From contig CAYQUC010000036.1 of the NCBI GenBank assembly GCA_964420605.1, positions 1 to 34,474 of the forward strand: a DNA stretch of 34,474 nt, written 5' to 3'. This document shows, one piece after another, positions 1 to 8,038 of this stretch (positions are counted from its first letter, which is position 1; every line of letters starts with the position of its first letter). The notes beneath the pieces were generated by a model. It was not told the DNA's origin, made no database searches, and saw only the letters and a list, made by a program, of their open reading frames with translations. The translations under genes and the position numbers were made by a program. This DNA comes from CAYQUC01 sp964420605. GTDB lineage: Bacteria; Pseudomonadota; Gammaproteobacteria; UBA6429; Thiohalophilaceae.

Positions 1-635
1 TCATGAAGTGCAATAATATGTGCCACTACCAAACCAAGTAACACTATCGGTAAAGCAATAACATGGAATGCAAAGAATCGATTCAATGTCGCATCAGAAA
101 TAACAAAATCACCACGAATCCATAATGCTAAAGGTTCACCTACCCATGGAATAGCGCCAAATAAGGAGATAATAACCTGTGCGCCCCAATAAGACATTTG
201 ACCCCATGGTAATAAATAACCCATGAAAGCTTCAGCCATTAGAGCAACATAAATGAACATGCCAAAAATCCAGATTAATTCACGTGGTTTTTTGTATGAA
301 CCGTAAATAAGTCCACGGAACATATGCAGATACACCACAATAAAGAATGCAGATGCACCAGTAGAATGCATGTAACGAATTAACCAACCCCAATTCACAT
401 CACGCATGATGTATTCAACAGAGGCAAATGCAAGTTGTGCATCGGGTTTATAGTTCATGGTTAAAAAGACACCAGTGACTATTTGCAATACTAATACGAG
501 TAAGGCTAGAGAACCAAAAAAGTACCAAAAATTAAAATTCTTTGGAGCATAATATTGCCCCATGTGATCATTCCACATTTTAGTCAGTGGAAAACGATCG
601 TCAACCCATCCAACAAAGGCAGTTAACTTATCCAT
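1..635 (-). CDS. petB: Cytochrome b subunit of the bc1 complex (3' end outside window)
   Basis: Integral membrane cytochrome b of ubiquinol:cytochrome c oxidoreductase, which carries the two b hemes and the quinol sites. Only the first 211 residues lie in the window; the rest runs off the left edge. The translation begins MDKLTAFVGW and shows the family blocks. Heme-ligand histidines appear at H90 and H104 (14 apart) and at H191 and H206 (15 apart); I recall the second spacing from other beta/gamma-proteobacterial cytochromes b. The PWGQMSYWGA block is the conserved helix C/cd1 region. The start ATG shares its A with the petA stop (TAATG), so the two genes are probably translationally coupled. 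Cytochrome c1 (petC) would be expected next, beyond the window. Confidence 0.95.
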   Translation of the reverse strand, partial: MDKLTAFVGWVDDRFPLTKMWNDHMGQYYAPKNFNFWYFFGSLALLVLVLQIVTGVFLTMNYKPDAQLAFASVEYIMRDVNWGWLIRYMHSTGASAFFIVVYLHMFRGLIYGSYKKPRELIWIFGMFIYVALMAEAFMGYLLPWGQMSYWGAQVIISLFGAIPWVGEPLALWIRGDFVISDATLNRFFAFHVIALPIVLLGLVVAHIIALH

Positions 636-1237
636 TATGCGACTCCTTCATCAACACCAACTAAAATAACTGATTCAGACAGATATTTATGAGGTGGTAC
701 TTGTAAATTAGTTGGGGCAGGAACACCGTTGTATACACGACCAGCTAAATCAAATTTTGAGCCATGACATGGGCAAAAGAAACCACCATGCCAACCCTTA
801 CCTAATTTATTGGCTTTACCCAAAGGTAAGTACGTCGGAGAACAACCTAAGTGAGTACAAATCCCAACGAGAATAGCATACTCTGATTTTTGTGAGCGGT
901 ACTTATCTGATGCATACTCTGGTTGTTGTTCTGTTACTTCGGATTTAGGATCTTTTAAAGTGTCATTTGTTGTTAACAAATCCAGATCTTTCAAATTTTG
1001 TTCTGTTCGACGTACGATCCAAACAGGTTTGCCTCGCCATTCGATCACAAGACGACCACCTGGTTGAATTTTACTTATGTCAGCTTCAACTGGTGCACCA
1101 GCAGCTTGTGCCCGTGCACTTGGCATCCATGAGGATACAAAAGGAACTGCAACTGCTCCAGCACCAACGGCACCCACAACCGAAGTTGCAGCAGTTAAAA
1201 ATCGACGTTTACTCTTATCAATGTTATCTGTACTCAC
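635..1237 (-). CDS. petA: Rieske iron-sulfur subunit of the bc1 complex
   Basis: [2Fe-2S] subunit that passes electrons from quinol to cytochrome c1 on the periplasmic face. The 200-residue protein starts with a twin-arginine signal-anchor (KRRFLTAATS around residues 10-19) and a hydrophobic segment to about residue 35. The cluster motifs CTHLGC (C127, H129, C132) and CPCHGS (C155, C157, H158) are both intact; by family analogy C127, H129, C155 and H158 bind the cluster and C132-C157 form the disulphide. The start is GTG at 1237, supported by a GGGAG Shine-Dalgarno about 8 bases upstream. It is first in a petA-petB(-petC) operon. Confidence 0.97.
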   Translation of the reverse strand: MSTDNIDKSKRRFLTAATSVVGAVGAGAVAVPFVSSWMPSARAQAAGAPVEADISKIQPGGRLVIEWRGKPVWIVRRTEQNLKDLDLLTTNDTLKDPKSEVTEQQPEYASDKYRSQKSEYAILVGICTHLGCSPTYLPLGKANKLGKGWHGGFFCPCHGSKFDLAGRVYNGVPAPTNLQVPPHKYLSESVILVGVDEGVA

Positions 1238-1327
1238 CGATCAATCTCCCGATGTCAGATTTGGTAAATCTCACTTAATCACAGAGTGCAATTAAGCAGG
1301 TTTCTACCTATATTAGAAAATTGGAAT

Positions 1328-1333
1328 ATTATA
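1328..1333 (-). promoter_or_regulatory. Possible -10 element for petAB
   Basis: A perfect TATAAT hexamer reads on the minus strand about 90 bases before the petA start. No good -35 lies 16-18 bases upstream of it, so this is only a weak promoter candidate in an AT-rich spacer. Confidence 0.25.
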
Positions 1334-1422
1334 ACTAATACCCCTCAAATTTGGAGCGTATTGTGATGCATGTCATCTATATCGTCAAGTGATAGTTTGT
1401 TTTTTTGTATAAAATCAATACT

Positions 1423-2181
1423 TTACACAGGATTATTAATATCAATAAAATAATTTTTGAGTGAAAAATGTTCACTAAGATGCTGTCCTAAACTCTCAAC
1501 ACCATAACGTTCAGTCGCATGATGACCTGCCGCAAATAAGTGAATATTATTTTCAGTTGCGATGTGAACGGTTTGTTCTGATATTTCCCCTGTTAGAAAT
1601 GCGTCTACTCCAAGGTCAAGAGCCAAAGAAATATAACTCTGGGCGGCACCAGTACACCATGCAATAGTTTGAATGTCGTTATCATTGACATCAATATGGA
1701 TCGGTTCTCTAGTCAGTTGCTCCGAAATAATTTTCGCAAACGAACTAGCCGGTATTGGTTTATCTAATTTGCCGTAAAACAATAATCCGGGTTCCTTATT
1801 TTGGCTCATGTTGCCATCAATGCTGATACCCAGTTTTTGCGCCAACTGAACATTATTGCCATACAGCGGATGCGCATCCAACGGTAGATGATAAGCCAGT
1901 AGACTCATCTCAGAATCGAGTAAACGTTTTATCCGTTGGTATTTCATTCCTGTGATTGTAGCTGACTCGCCTTTCCAAAAGTAACCATGATGAACAATGA
2001 CTGCATCGGCCTTGAGTGCGACGGCTTGTTCGATTAATGCCAAGTTTGCTGTAACACCGGTTACTATTGTATTGATAGTATTTTGGCCTTGTACCTGTAA
2101 ACCATTTGGGCAATAATCCTTAAAACTGGATATTTCTAACAAATCACTACTATATCGAACTAAATCTTCTAAATGCACCAT
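1423..2181 (-). CDS. Nif3-family dinuclear metal-centre protein (YbgI-like)
   Basis: Cytoplasmic protein of the Nif3/YbgI (DUF34) family, often labelled GTP cyclohydrolase I type 2 homolog although the physiological substrate is unsettled. The 252 residues match the short bacterial form without the inserted PII-like domain. The metal ligands of the family are visible: HHGYFW (H64, H65), LPLDAH (D102, H104) and GHHATERYG (H220, E224). It is transcribed towards petA and away from degS, the arrangement I recall around algW in Pseudomonas. No partner gene suggests a reaction. Family assignment is firm; function is not. Confidence 0.9.
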   Translation of the reverse strand: MVHLEDLVRYSSDLLEISSFKDYCPNGLQVQGQNTINTIVTGVTANLALIEQAVALKADAVIVHHGYFWKGESATITGMKYQRIKRLLDSEMSLLAYHLPLDAHPLYGNNVQLAQKLGISIDGNMSQNKEPGLLFYGKLDKPIPASSFAKIISEQLTREPIHIDVNDNDIQTIAWCTGAAQSYISLALDLGVDAFLTGEISEQTVHIATENNIHLFAAGHHATERYGVESLGQHLSEHFSLKNYFIDINNPV

Positions 2182-2202
2182 GAGGTTATTATTCCCATAA
2201 AC

Positions 2203-2222
2203 AACGAATGTTAATATTCGTT
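2203..2222. promoter_or_regulatory. Operator-like inverted repeat between nif3 and degS
   Basis: A perfect 7-bp inverted repeat, AACGAAT and ATTCGTT separated by six bases, lies in the 61-bp spacer between the divergent nif3-family and degS starts. It ends 20 bases before the degS ATG. It could bind a regulator or form a short hairpin in the degS leader. I do not recognise the site. Confidence 0.35.
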
Positions 2223-2242
2223 TATAAATTAAAAAAACTATT

Positions 2243-3373
2243 ATGAAGTTTAATACCGTATTTATCTATATTATAAAATCTGTCATTTTAGGACTCGCTG
2301 TTGCATTTGTGTTAATTACGGTATTGCCCTCTTTAACTAAAACAACAGCTATAACTGTAAACAACAAACCGTTAACGACCAATACCACCGTTGTCTACTC
2401 CTACGCCGACGCAGTCGACATTGCTGCCCCAACAGTTGTTAATATTTCGACCCAAACTCTAGTTACCAATCAAAAGTACCGTATGAGCAAAGATCCGTTC
2501 ATGCAACATTTATTTGAACAGTTATTTGCTGAACCTCGCGCTCGATTAGAGAAAAGTTTGGGTTCAGGTGTCATCGTTAGTAAAGATGGCATTATTTTAA
2601 CAAATTATCATGTAATAAAAAATGCCAATAAAATCGAAGTTGCTCTAAATGACGGACAAGTCGCACTCGCCTCAATTATTGGCGTTGATCCAGATACCGA
2701 TATCGCCGTTTTAAGAGTTCCACTTAAAAATTTATCCAATATCAAATTTGCAAGCTCGGCGCAAGCTCGTGTAGGTGATGTGGTACTAGCGATAGGAAAC
2801 CCTTTTGGTGTTGGCCAAACAGTTACCTCTGGTATTATTAGTGGCACGGGTCGAAATATGATCGGCATCAACACCTTTGAAGACTTTATACAAACCGATG
2901 CTGCAATTAACCCTGGAAATTCGGGCGGTGCACTTATTAATCCTGCTGGTGAGTTAGTCGGAATTAATACCGCCATTATTTCACGCAGTGGTGGCTCACA
3001 AGGAATCGGATTGGCGATCCCAATAAACCTAGCGCAAAATGTCATGCAACAAATTTTAAATCAGGGTTATGTTACTCGGGGTTGGATTGGCATCGGTATT
3101 CAAGAACTGTCACAGAAACTTATCGTCAGATTAAATTTATCAACAACGAGTGGCGTTATTATTAGTGAAGTTTTAATCGCTGGACCGGCACACGTCGCCG
3201 GCTTAAAGCCAAAAGATATTATCGTTAAAATTAATAATACGATTATTTATAATAAAAGAACGGCATTAAATGCCATTAGCAAAGTGACTCCCGGTGAAGC
3301 TATGTCACTGACATTATACCGAGATAACCAAAAAATGATTCTTTCGGTGGTGGCCGATCAAAGACCACCTTAA
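2243..3373 (+). CDS. degS: Membrane-anchored trypsin-like protease with one PDZ domain (DegS/AlgW type)
   Basis: Periplasmic site-1 protease of the HtrA family. In E. coli and Pseudomonas this enzyme senses misfolded outer-membrane porins through its PDZ domain and cuts the anti-sigma factor RseA/MucA to start the sigma-E response. The 376 residues comprise an N-terminal membrane anchor (about 8-30), a trypsin-like domain (about 55-265) and a single PDZ domain (about 278-370). The catalytic triad is H123 (TNYHVI), D153 (DTDIAVL) and S227 (GNSGGA). One PDZ domain plus an uncleaved-looking anchor fits DegS rather than two-PDZ DegP. It is roughly 20 residues longer than E. coli DegS, mostly before the protease domain. 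RseA, RseP and the sigma factor are not in the window. Confidence 0.9.
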   Translation: MKFNTVFIYIIKSVILGLAVAFVLITVLPSLTKTTAITVNNKPLTTNTTVVYSYADAVDIAAPTVVNISTQTLVTNQKYRMSKDPFMQHLFEQLFAEPRARLEKSLGSGVIVSKDGIILTNYHVIKNANKIEVALNDGQVALASIIGVDPDTDIAVLRVPLKNLSNIKFASSAQARVGDVVLAIGNPFGVGQTVTSGIISGTGRNMIGINTFEDFIQTDAAINPGNSGGALINPAGELVGINTAIISRSGGSQGIGLAIPINLAQNVMQQILNQGYVTRGWIGIGIQELSQKLIVRLNLSTTSGVIISEVLIAGPAHVAGLKPKDIIVKINNTIIYNKRTALNAISKVTPGEAMSLTLYRDNQKMILSVVADQRPP

Positions 3374-3414
3374 TACTAAAACTTATTAAAACTATTCATT
3401 TAAAAGTATTAGGC

Positions 3415-3879
3415 TTAACGTAATTCTCGAATTTTTCGTAATAAATCAATTGCGTAGTTAACTTCATAGGTCGACATATCATTTTCTAAATCCCGTAATG
3501 TCTTGGTTGCACCAGGATAGCCATTTGTTAATGACAATGCCGTCCATACATAAGCCTGAATATCATCTTTTGCTACACCGTCACCCGATTGAAACATCAT
3601 TCCCAATCGATACTGATCTTCAGGGTCTTGCGTTCCTATGACCTTAGTAAAAAGTGAGTGCAGTTTATCTCGTTGACGTTCACGCCGGATTATATTTAAT
3701 TGTTGTGCCGTAAGAAGTTGATTTTGATTTTGATCTTTATTATTAGTTTCTTCATGGCTTTGATCTTTCACGGTGTCATTATCATGAGCACCATCATGTG
3801 CTAAAGCCACTAAATTAGAATTTAGTGAAAATAATAAACCAGCAATAAAAACTAAACTAAATTTACCCATCTTACCCAT
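3415..3879 (-). CDS. Small secreted protein with one Sel1-like repeat
   Basis: A 154-residue protein of unknown function. Residues 1-27 form a signal peptide with probable cleavage after VALA. A charged, Asn/Asp/Gln-rich linker follows to about residue 55, and then one Sel1-like (TPR-related) helical repeat around residues 85-125 (DQYRLGMMFQSGDGVAKDDI... A.VWTALS). Sel1 proteins usually act as protein-protein adaptors in the periplasm. The start at 3879 is preferred over an internal Met at residue 4 because GGGAG sits six bases upstream. The gene converges on degS and lies downstream of the hisD terminator, so it is probably a single-gene unit. It occupies the place where I would expect hisC in Pseudomonas-like order. 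Confidence 0.7.
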   Translation of the reverse strand: MGKMGKFSLVFIAGLLFSLNSNLVALAHDGAHDNDTVKDQSHEETNNKDQNQNQLLTAQQLNIIRRERQRDKLHSLFTKVIGTQDPEDQYRLGMMFQSGDGVAKDDIQAYVWTALSLTNGYPGATKTLRDLENDMSTYEVNYAIDLLRKIRELR

Positions 3880-4191
3880 GCTACTCTCCCTGTGAAGTCA
3901 TGCTTAATAATACTAATAACAATACTATCATTACAAATAAGTCTAACGCGTTTCGTGACTAAAGGATATGCATTGCTTACTTCAGGAAAGGTAAATCTGG
4001 CTTTAATTGTAAAATACGGCAATTACTGAAACAATCTGTTACTGTTTTTGACTGTTAAAATAACTAACATAGACAAACTGTATATATTTATAATGTATTT
4101 AAATCTGTGTATTTAACTTGAACTAAACCCTAGTAAATTAAATTTAAGTCTAACGCGCTTAATATAAAATAAAGACTAAAGTATTAAACTG
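3880..4191. other. 312-bp gene-free spacer with a 13-bp direct repeat
   Basis: This stretch separates the hisD 3' end from the Sel1 gene. I find no coding frame in it. The 13-mer TAAGTCTAACGCG occurs at 3938-3950 and again, same orientation, at 4145-4157, 207 bases apart. The promoter of the Sel1 gene should lie in the left part on the minus strand, but no clear -35/-10 pair stands out. Confidence 0.5.
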
Positions 4192-4200
4192 TTAGTCTTT
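4161..4200 (-). terminator. Terminator hairpin covering the hisD stop codon
   Basis: AAAGACTAA (4171-4179) and TTAGTCTTT (4192-4200) form a perfect 9-bp stem around a 12-base loop. On the minus strand the first arm contains the hisD TAA stop and the second arm runs into ATTTTATATT. The stem is AT-rich but long, and the position at an operon end fits an intrinsic terminator. Confidence 0.5.
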
Positions 4201-5508
4201 TCTGTCATTAATTCGATATTCTGCAGATTGTGCATGAGCAGTAAGCCCTTCACCTCTTGCTAATATCGAAGCTGTTTTACCTAAGTTCGATGCACCTTCA
4301 GGAGAACACATAATTAAACTACTTCTCTTTTGAAAGTCATACACACCCAAAGGTGAACTAAATCGCGCAGTACGCGATGTTGGTAATACATGGTTTGGTC
4401 CAGCGCAATAATCACCAAGCACTTCAGCAGTGTAACGCCCCATAAAAATTGCACCAGCGTGTTTAATTTGTTTTGCAACTTTTTCAGGATGTTCGATTGA
4501 TAACTCTAAATGCTCTGGTGCAATATAATTTGCCACATCAACAGCATCAGACAAATCAGGAACCTCAATGAACACCGCACGACTTTCTAAAGAAGCCGTT
4601 ATAATTTCCTTACGTTCCATAGTGGGTAATAATTTATCAATACTCACTTTAACTTGATTTAAGAATGTCGCATCTTGTGATATTAAAATAGATTGTGCAT
4701 CCTCATCATGTTCGGCTTGAGAAAATAAATCCATGGCTATCCAATCTGGGTTTGTTTTGCCATCACAAACAACTAAAATTTCTGATGGCCCCGCTATCAT
4801 GTCGATGCCTACTGTACCGAAAACCATTGATTTTGCTGTTGCCACATAAATATTACCAGGACCTACAATTTTATCGACTCGAGTAATAGTATCCGTACCA
4901 TAGGCCAGTGCGGCAATGGCTTGAGCACCACCAAGAGAATAGACCGTAGTAACACCCACTAAATAGGCAGCAGCAAAAACCAATTCATTAATTTCATTTC
5001 GAGGTGTAGGCACAACCATGATAATTTCATTAACACCGGCAACCACAGCAGGAATTGCATTCATAATAACCGAAGAAGGATAAGCGGCTTTACCACCTGG
5101 TACATAAATTCCAACTTTGTCGATAGCAGTAACCTGTTGCCCCAATAAGGTACCATCCTGTTCAGTGTAACTCCATGATTCACTTTTCTGGTGCTCATGA
5201 TAAGCATGAACACGTTCAATTGATTTTTTAAGTGCCTGACGTTGTTCAGGAGTTATGGCTTTATAAGCCTGCTCTAAACGCGCTGAGCTAATGGCCAGCT
5301 CATCAATACTTGTAACCGAGCGATCATCAAATTGATTGGTCAACTCAACTAATGCCGAGTCACCATCCATTCGAACTTTTGACATTATACTACGAACGGT
5401 ATTCATCACTTGCTCATTTGATGCCGACTCCCAATTTAATGCGGCATCAAGTTCCGTCCAAAAATTAGAGTGGCTAAATGATAGGTTATCTATTTTTACA
5501 GAAGTCAT
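4192..5508 (-). CDS. hisD: Histidinol dehydrogenase
   Basis: Zinc enzyme for the last two steps of histidine biosynthesis, oxidising L-histidinol to L-histidine with NAD. The 438-residue length is typical. Expected active-site residues are all present: Q264 and H267 (FSQAEHDE), E332-H333 (APEHLE), D366 (GDYCAGPNH) and H425 (LTAHA). The ATG overlaps the hisG stop as TAATG, indicating translational coupling in a hisG-hisD unit. No hisC follows; a terminator hairpin covers the end of the gene. Confidence 0.98.
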   Translation of the reverse strand: MTSVKIDNLSFSHSNFWTELDAALNWESASNEQVMNTVRSIMSKVRMDGDSALVELTNQFDDRSVTSIDELAISSARLEQAYKAITPEQRQALKKSIERVHAYHEHQKSESWSYTEQDGTLLGQQVTAIDKVGIYVPGGKAAYPSSVIMNAIPAVVAGVNEIIMVVPTPRNEINELVFAAAYLVGVTTVYSLGGAQAIAALAYGTDTITRVDKIVGPGNIYVATAKSMVFGTVGIDMIAGPSEILVVCDGKTNPDWIAMDLFSQAEHDEDAQSILISQDATFLNQVKVSIDKLLPTMERKEIITASLESRAVFIEVPDLSDAVDVANYIAPEHLELSIEHPEKVAKQIKHAGAIFMGRYTAEVLGDYCAGPNHVLPTSRTARFSSPLGVYDFQKRSSLIMCSPEGASNLGKTASILARGEGLTAHAQSAEYRINDRKD

Positions 5509-6143
5509 TATTTTAAATTTACCGCTTCGCTAATTCGTTCAATTAATTGAGTTATGGCCTGATGTTTCATTTTCATTGAGGCTTTATTCACAACCAAGCG
5601 TGAGCTAATGTCACAAATATGCTCTAATGGGACCAAACCATTTGCTTTAAGAGTATTACCGGTATCAACTAAATCAACAATATAATCGGATAAACCCACG
5701 ATAGGTGCCAATTCCATCGAACCATACAGTTTTATAATGTCAACTTGTTTACCTAAACTGGCATAATAATGCCGAGCAGACTGTACGTATTTTGTTGCTA
5801 TGCGTAATCGACCAGGATGTGGTTGCACAGTTTCAGGCCCTGCAACCATTAACTTACATTTTGCGATTTGTAAATCAAGCGGTTCGTATAAGCCTTCACC
5901 ACCATGCTCAAGCAAAGAGTCTTTACCCGCTACGCCAATATCGGCTGCGCCATATTGAACATAAGTTGGTACATCGGTCGCTCGAATGATCACTAACTTT
6001 ATATTTGCAACACTGGTGTCTAAAATTAATTTTCGTGTCGTGGTCAGATCGTCAATAGGCACAATACCGGCATGTTTTAATAACGGTAGAGTATCTTTTA
6101 ATATACGACCTTTTGAAACTGCAATTGTAATTATATCGCTCAT
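5508..6143 (-). CDS. hisG: ATP phosphoribosyltransferase, short form
   Basis: First enzyme of histidine biosynthesis, condensing ATP with PRPP. At 211 residues it is the short (HisG_S) form, which lacks the C-terminal regulatory domain and in known cases works only with the HisRS-like regulatory subunit HisZ. The PRPP-binding signature DLVDTGNTL is at residues 157-165 and an early AVSKGR block at 8-13 is intact. HisZ is not encoded in this window. A good sigma-70-type promoter lies about 65 bases upstream, so hisGD need not depend on murA transcription. Confidence 0.96.
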   Translation of the reverse strand: MSDIITIAVSKGRILKDTLPLLKHAGIVPIDDLTTTRKLILDTSVANIKLVIIRATDVPTYVQYGAADIGVAGKDSLLEHGGEGLYEPLDLQIAKCKLMVAGPETVQPHPGRLRIATKYVQSARHYYASLGKQVDIIKLYGSMELAPIVGLSDYIVDLVDTGNTLKANGLVPLEHICDISSRLVVNKASMKMKHQAITQLIERISEAVNLK

Positions 6144-6210
6144 AATATTCTTTTGTGTGGTTAACGTAATCGTAAAACTTAATTGTATAATTTAGCCTAT
6201 ACAGACTATA

Positions 6211-6227
6211 TCGAAAGTATATTTCGA
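6211..6227. promoter_or_regulatory. Inverted repeat overlapping the hisG -10 element
   Basis: TCGAAA and TTTCGA form a perfect 6-bp inverted repeat with a 5-base GTATA spacer. It is placed across the predicted -10 element, where a bound repressor would block the promoter. It may instead be a short hairpin behind murA, but no T-run follows on the minus strand. Confidence 0.35.
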
Positions 6228-6244
6228 GTATGACATTATCTCAA
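6216..6244 (-). promoter_or_regulatory. Sigma-70 type promoter for hisG-hisD
   Basis: On the minus strand TTGAGA (6244-6239) is followed after exactly 17 bases by TATACT (6221-6216), each five matches of six to consensus. A transcript would start near 6209, giving a leader of about 65 bases. The -10 element falls inside the inverted repeat at 6211-6227. Confidence 0.55.
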
Positions 6245-6269
6245 ACGTCAATTGTATTAATTTATTGAA

Positions 6270-7529
6270 CTAGTCCGGTTTACGGTGAATTTTTGCACCT
6301 AATTGCTGCAGCTTTTCTTCGATACATTCGTAACCACGATCAATGTGATAAATTCTCTCGATTTCAGTATTGCCTTTTGCAACAAGTGCGGCCAATACAA
6401 GACTGGCACTTGCCCGTAAATCCGTCGCCATCACGGGAGCTGATGTCAGTTTCTTTACACCATTGCAGATGGCCGTATTTCCCTCTAACTTTATATTAGC
6501 GCCCATTCGTTGTAACTCTTGGATATGCATAAATCGATTTTCAAAAACCGTCTCAATAATGACCGAGGTCCCTTCAGCAATTGAATTCATTGCACAAAAC
6601 TGGGCTTGCATATCAGTTGGAAAACCGGGATAGGGTGCCGTTCGAATATCAACTGCTTTTGGCGTTTTTCCATGCATATCCAATGATATCCAATCATCAC
6701 CTACCTCAATATCCGCACCGGCTTCTACTAATTTATTCAACACTGAATCGAGGGTTGATGGATCAACATCTTTAATTTTAATCCGCCCTCCGGTTATTGC
6801 TGCGGATATTAAATAAGTTCCTGCTTCAATCCGGTCTGGCATTACGTTGTAACGAGTTTCATGGAGGTGCTCAACGCCTTCAATTGTAACTGTATCCGTC
6901 CCGACTCCCGTTATCTTGGCTCCCATTGAAATCAAACAATTGGCCAGATCAACTACTTCGGGTTCGCGCGCGGCATTCTCAAGAATGGTTACACCATCAG
7001 CTAATGTTGCCGCCATCATCAAATTTTCCGTGCCAGTGACGGTGACAATGTCCATTACGATTTTAGCGCCCTTAAGGCGTTTTGCGGAGGCTTTAATATA
7101 ACCATTTTCAACCGTTATTTTTGCACCCATTTGTTCCAAACCTGAAATATGGATATTGACGGGCCTTGCACCAATGGCACAACCGCCCGGTAGTGACACT
7201 TCGGCTTCACCAAACCTAGCCAGCATCGGACCAAGCACTAAAATCGATGCACGCATGGTTTTTACCATCTCGTACGGTGCAATTAATTTTTTGATGGTTG
7301 AGCCATGTACTTCAATATTTAATTTTTCATCAATAATTAAATCAACACCCATACGCCCTAACAAACCAATGCTCGTTGTTATGTCGTGTAAATGCGGTAC
7401 ATTACAAATTGTAACCGCTTCATCCGATAATAAGGCTGAAAAAATAATTGGTAAGGCTGCGTTCTTAGCGCCAGAAATTCGAATTTCGCCATCTAAACGT
7501 TGGCCACCTGAAATAATAAGTTTGTCCAT
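6270..7529 (-). CDS. murA: UDP-N-acetylglucosamine 1-carboxyvinyltransferase
   Basis: Cytosolic enzyme for the first committed step of peptidoglycan synthesis, transferring enolpyruvate from PEP to UDP-GlcNAc. The 419-residue length equals that of the E. coli enzyme. K22 (SGAKNA) and the reactive cysteine C117 in PGGCAIGARP are present; a Cys here means the fosfomycin-target residue is retained. It follows ibaG with a 147-bp spacer that includes a weak hairpin, so murA may also have its own promoter, which I could not place. Confidence 0.98.
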   Translation of the reverse strand: MDKLIISGGQRLDGEIRISGAKNAALPIIFSALLSDEAVTICNVPHLHDITTSIGLLGRMGVDLIIDEKLNIEVHGSTIKKLIAPYEMVKTMRASILVLGPMLARFGEAEVSLPGGCAIGARPVNIHISGLEQMGAKITVENGYIKASAKRLKGAKIVMDIVTVTGTENLMMAATLADGVTILENAAREPEVVDLANCLISMGAKITGVGTDTVTIEGVEHLHETRYNVMPDRIEAGTYLISAAITGGRIKIKDVDPSTLDSVLNKLVEAGADIEVGDDWISLDMHGKTPKAVDIRTAPYPGFPTDMQAQFCAMNSIAEGTSVIIETVFENRFMHIQELQRMGANIKLEGNTAICNGVKKLTSAPVMATDLRASASLVLAALVAKGNTEIERIYHIDRGYECIEEKLQQLGAKIHRKPD

Positions 7530-7632
7530 ATTTACTTTACTGTTAATGTTATTTTGATTTAGAAAAAATATATCTAAGAATTATTTTAAAGGTACATCCA
7601 ACTGATTTTGAAATACATTCGATTGCAAATTT

Positions 7633-7654
7633 AAAAACCATCTGTAGCGCAGAT
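7633..7654 (-). terminator. Weak terminator-like hairpin after ibaG
   Basis: ATCTG and CAGAT flank a five-base loop (7640-7654). On the minus strand the hairpin is followed by GG and five T. The five-bp stem is short, so it may only attenuate read-through from ibaG into murA. Confidence 0.35.
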
Positions 7655-7676
7655 ATTTAAAGTTAACAATATTCAA

Positions 7677-7937
7677 TTACTGCACTTGTAACTTTTGAGC
7701 TTTTTGCCACTCTGCGGGTGTGTATGTTTTTATTGTTAATGCATGAATAGCACCAGATGTAATGTGTTCATTTACAGTTGCATAAATAAGCTGTTGCTTA
7801 GCAACCATTGATTTATCAGCAAAAAGTTCACCAATTGCAGTAACTTCAAAGTGGCCATTCTCACCAGTCACGGTTATCTCACAATCAGATAATTTAGCGA
7901 CGATTAATTCTTTTATTAATTGGGGTTCCATATGCAC
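7677..7937 (-). CDS. ibaG: BolA-family protein, IbaG (YrbA) type
   Basis: Small cytosolic BolA-like protein (86 residues). Family members pair with monothiol glutaredoxins in iron-sulfur trafficking, and IbaG is linked to acid stress. The BolA core is recognisable, with VTGENGHFEVTAIGELF and the HALTIKTYTPAEW C-terminus. Its position between mlaB and murA is the standard location of ibaG in gammaproteobacteria, which favours IbaG over BolA itself. A second Met at residue 3 is an alternative start. Confidence 0.92.
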   Translation of the reverse strand: MHMEPQLIKELIVAKLSDCEITVTGENGHFEVTAIGELFADKSMVAKQQLIYATVNEHITSGAIHALTIKTYTPAEWQKAQKLQVQ

Positions 7938-8038
7938 ACTCTTTACAGGTTTAATTTAAATATGGACGACATTCTACCTGTTTTATCTCTGAATTCACAC
8001 TTAATCTAGAAGCTAACCAGTCGAGAATAGCTGGTGAG

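Noticed and set aside
2203..2222. LexA box of the Gram-positive type (CGAAC-N4-GTTCG)
   Set aside because: The half-sites differ and the spacer is six rather than four bases, so the resemblance is superficial.
2608..3045. 145-residue open frame antisense to degS
   Set aside because: It is a shadow of a conserved protease gene with no recognisable protein features or ribosome-binding site.
3371..3411. TAATACT/AGTATTA hairpin between degS and the Sel1 gene as terminator
   Set aside because: The loop would be about 27 bases and no T-run follows closely on either strand; AT-rich chance pairing is likely.
7156..7557. 133-residue open frame antisense to murA
   Set aside because: It overlaps the murA N-terminal half completely; MurA motifs are intact on the other strand.
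8016..8035. ACCAG/CTGGT hairpin after mlaB as an operon terminator
   Set aside because: It has only five base pairs and no following T-run. The mlaB-ibaG spacing is compatible with read-through.
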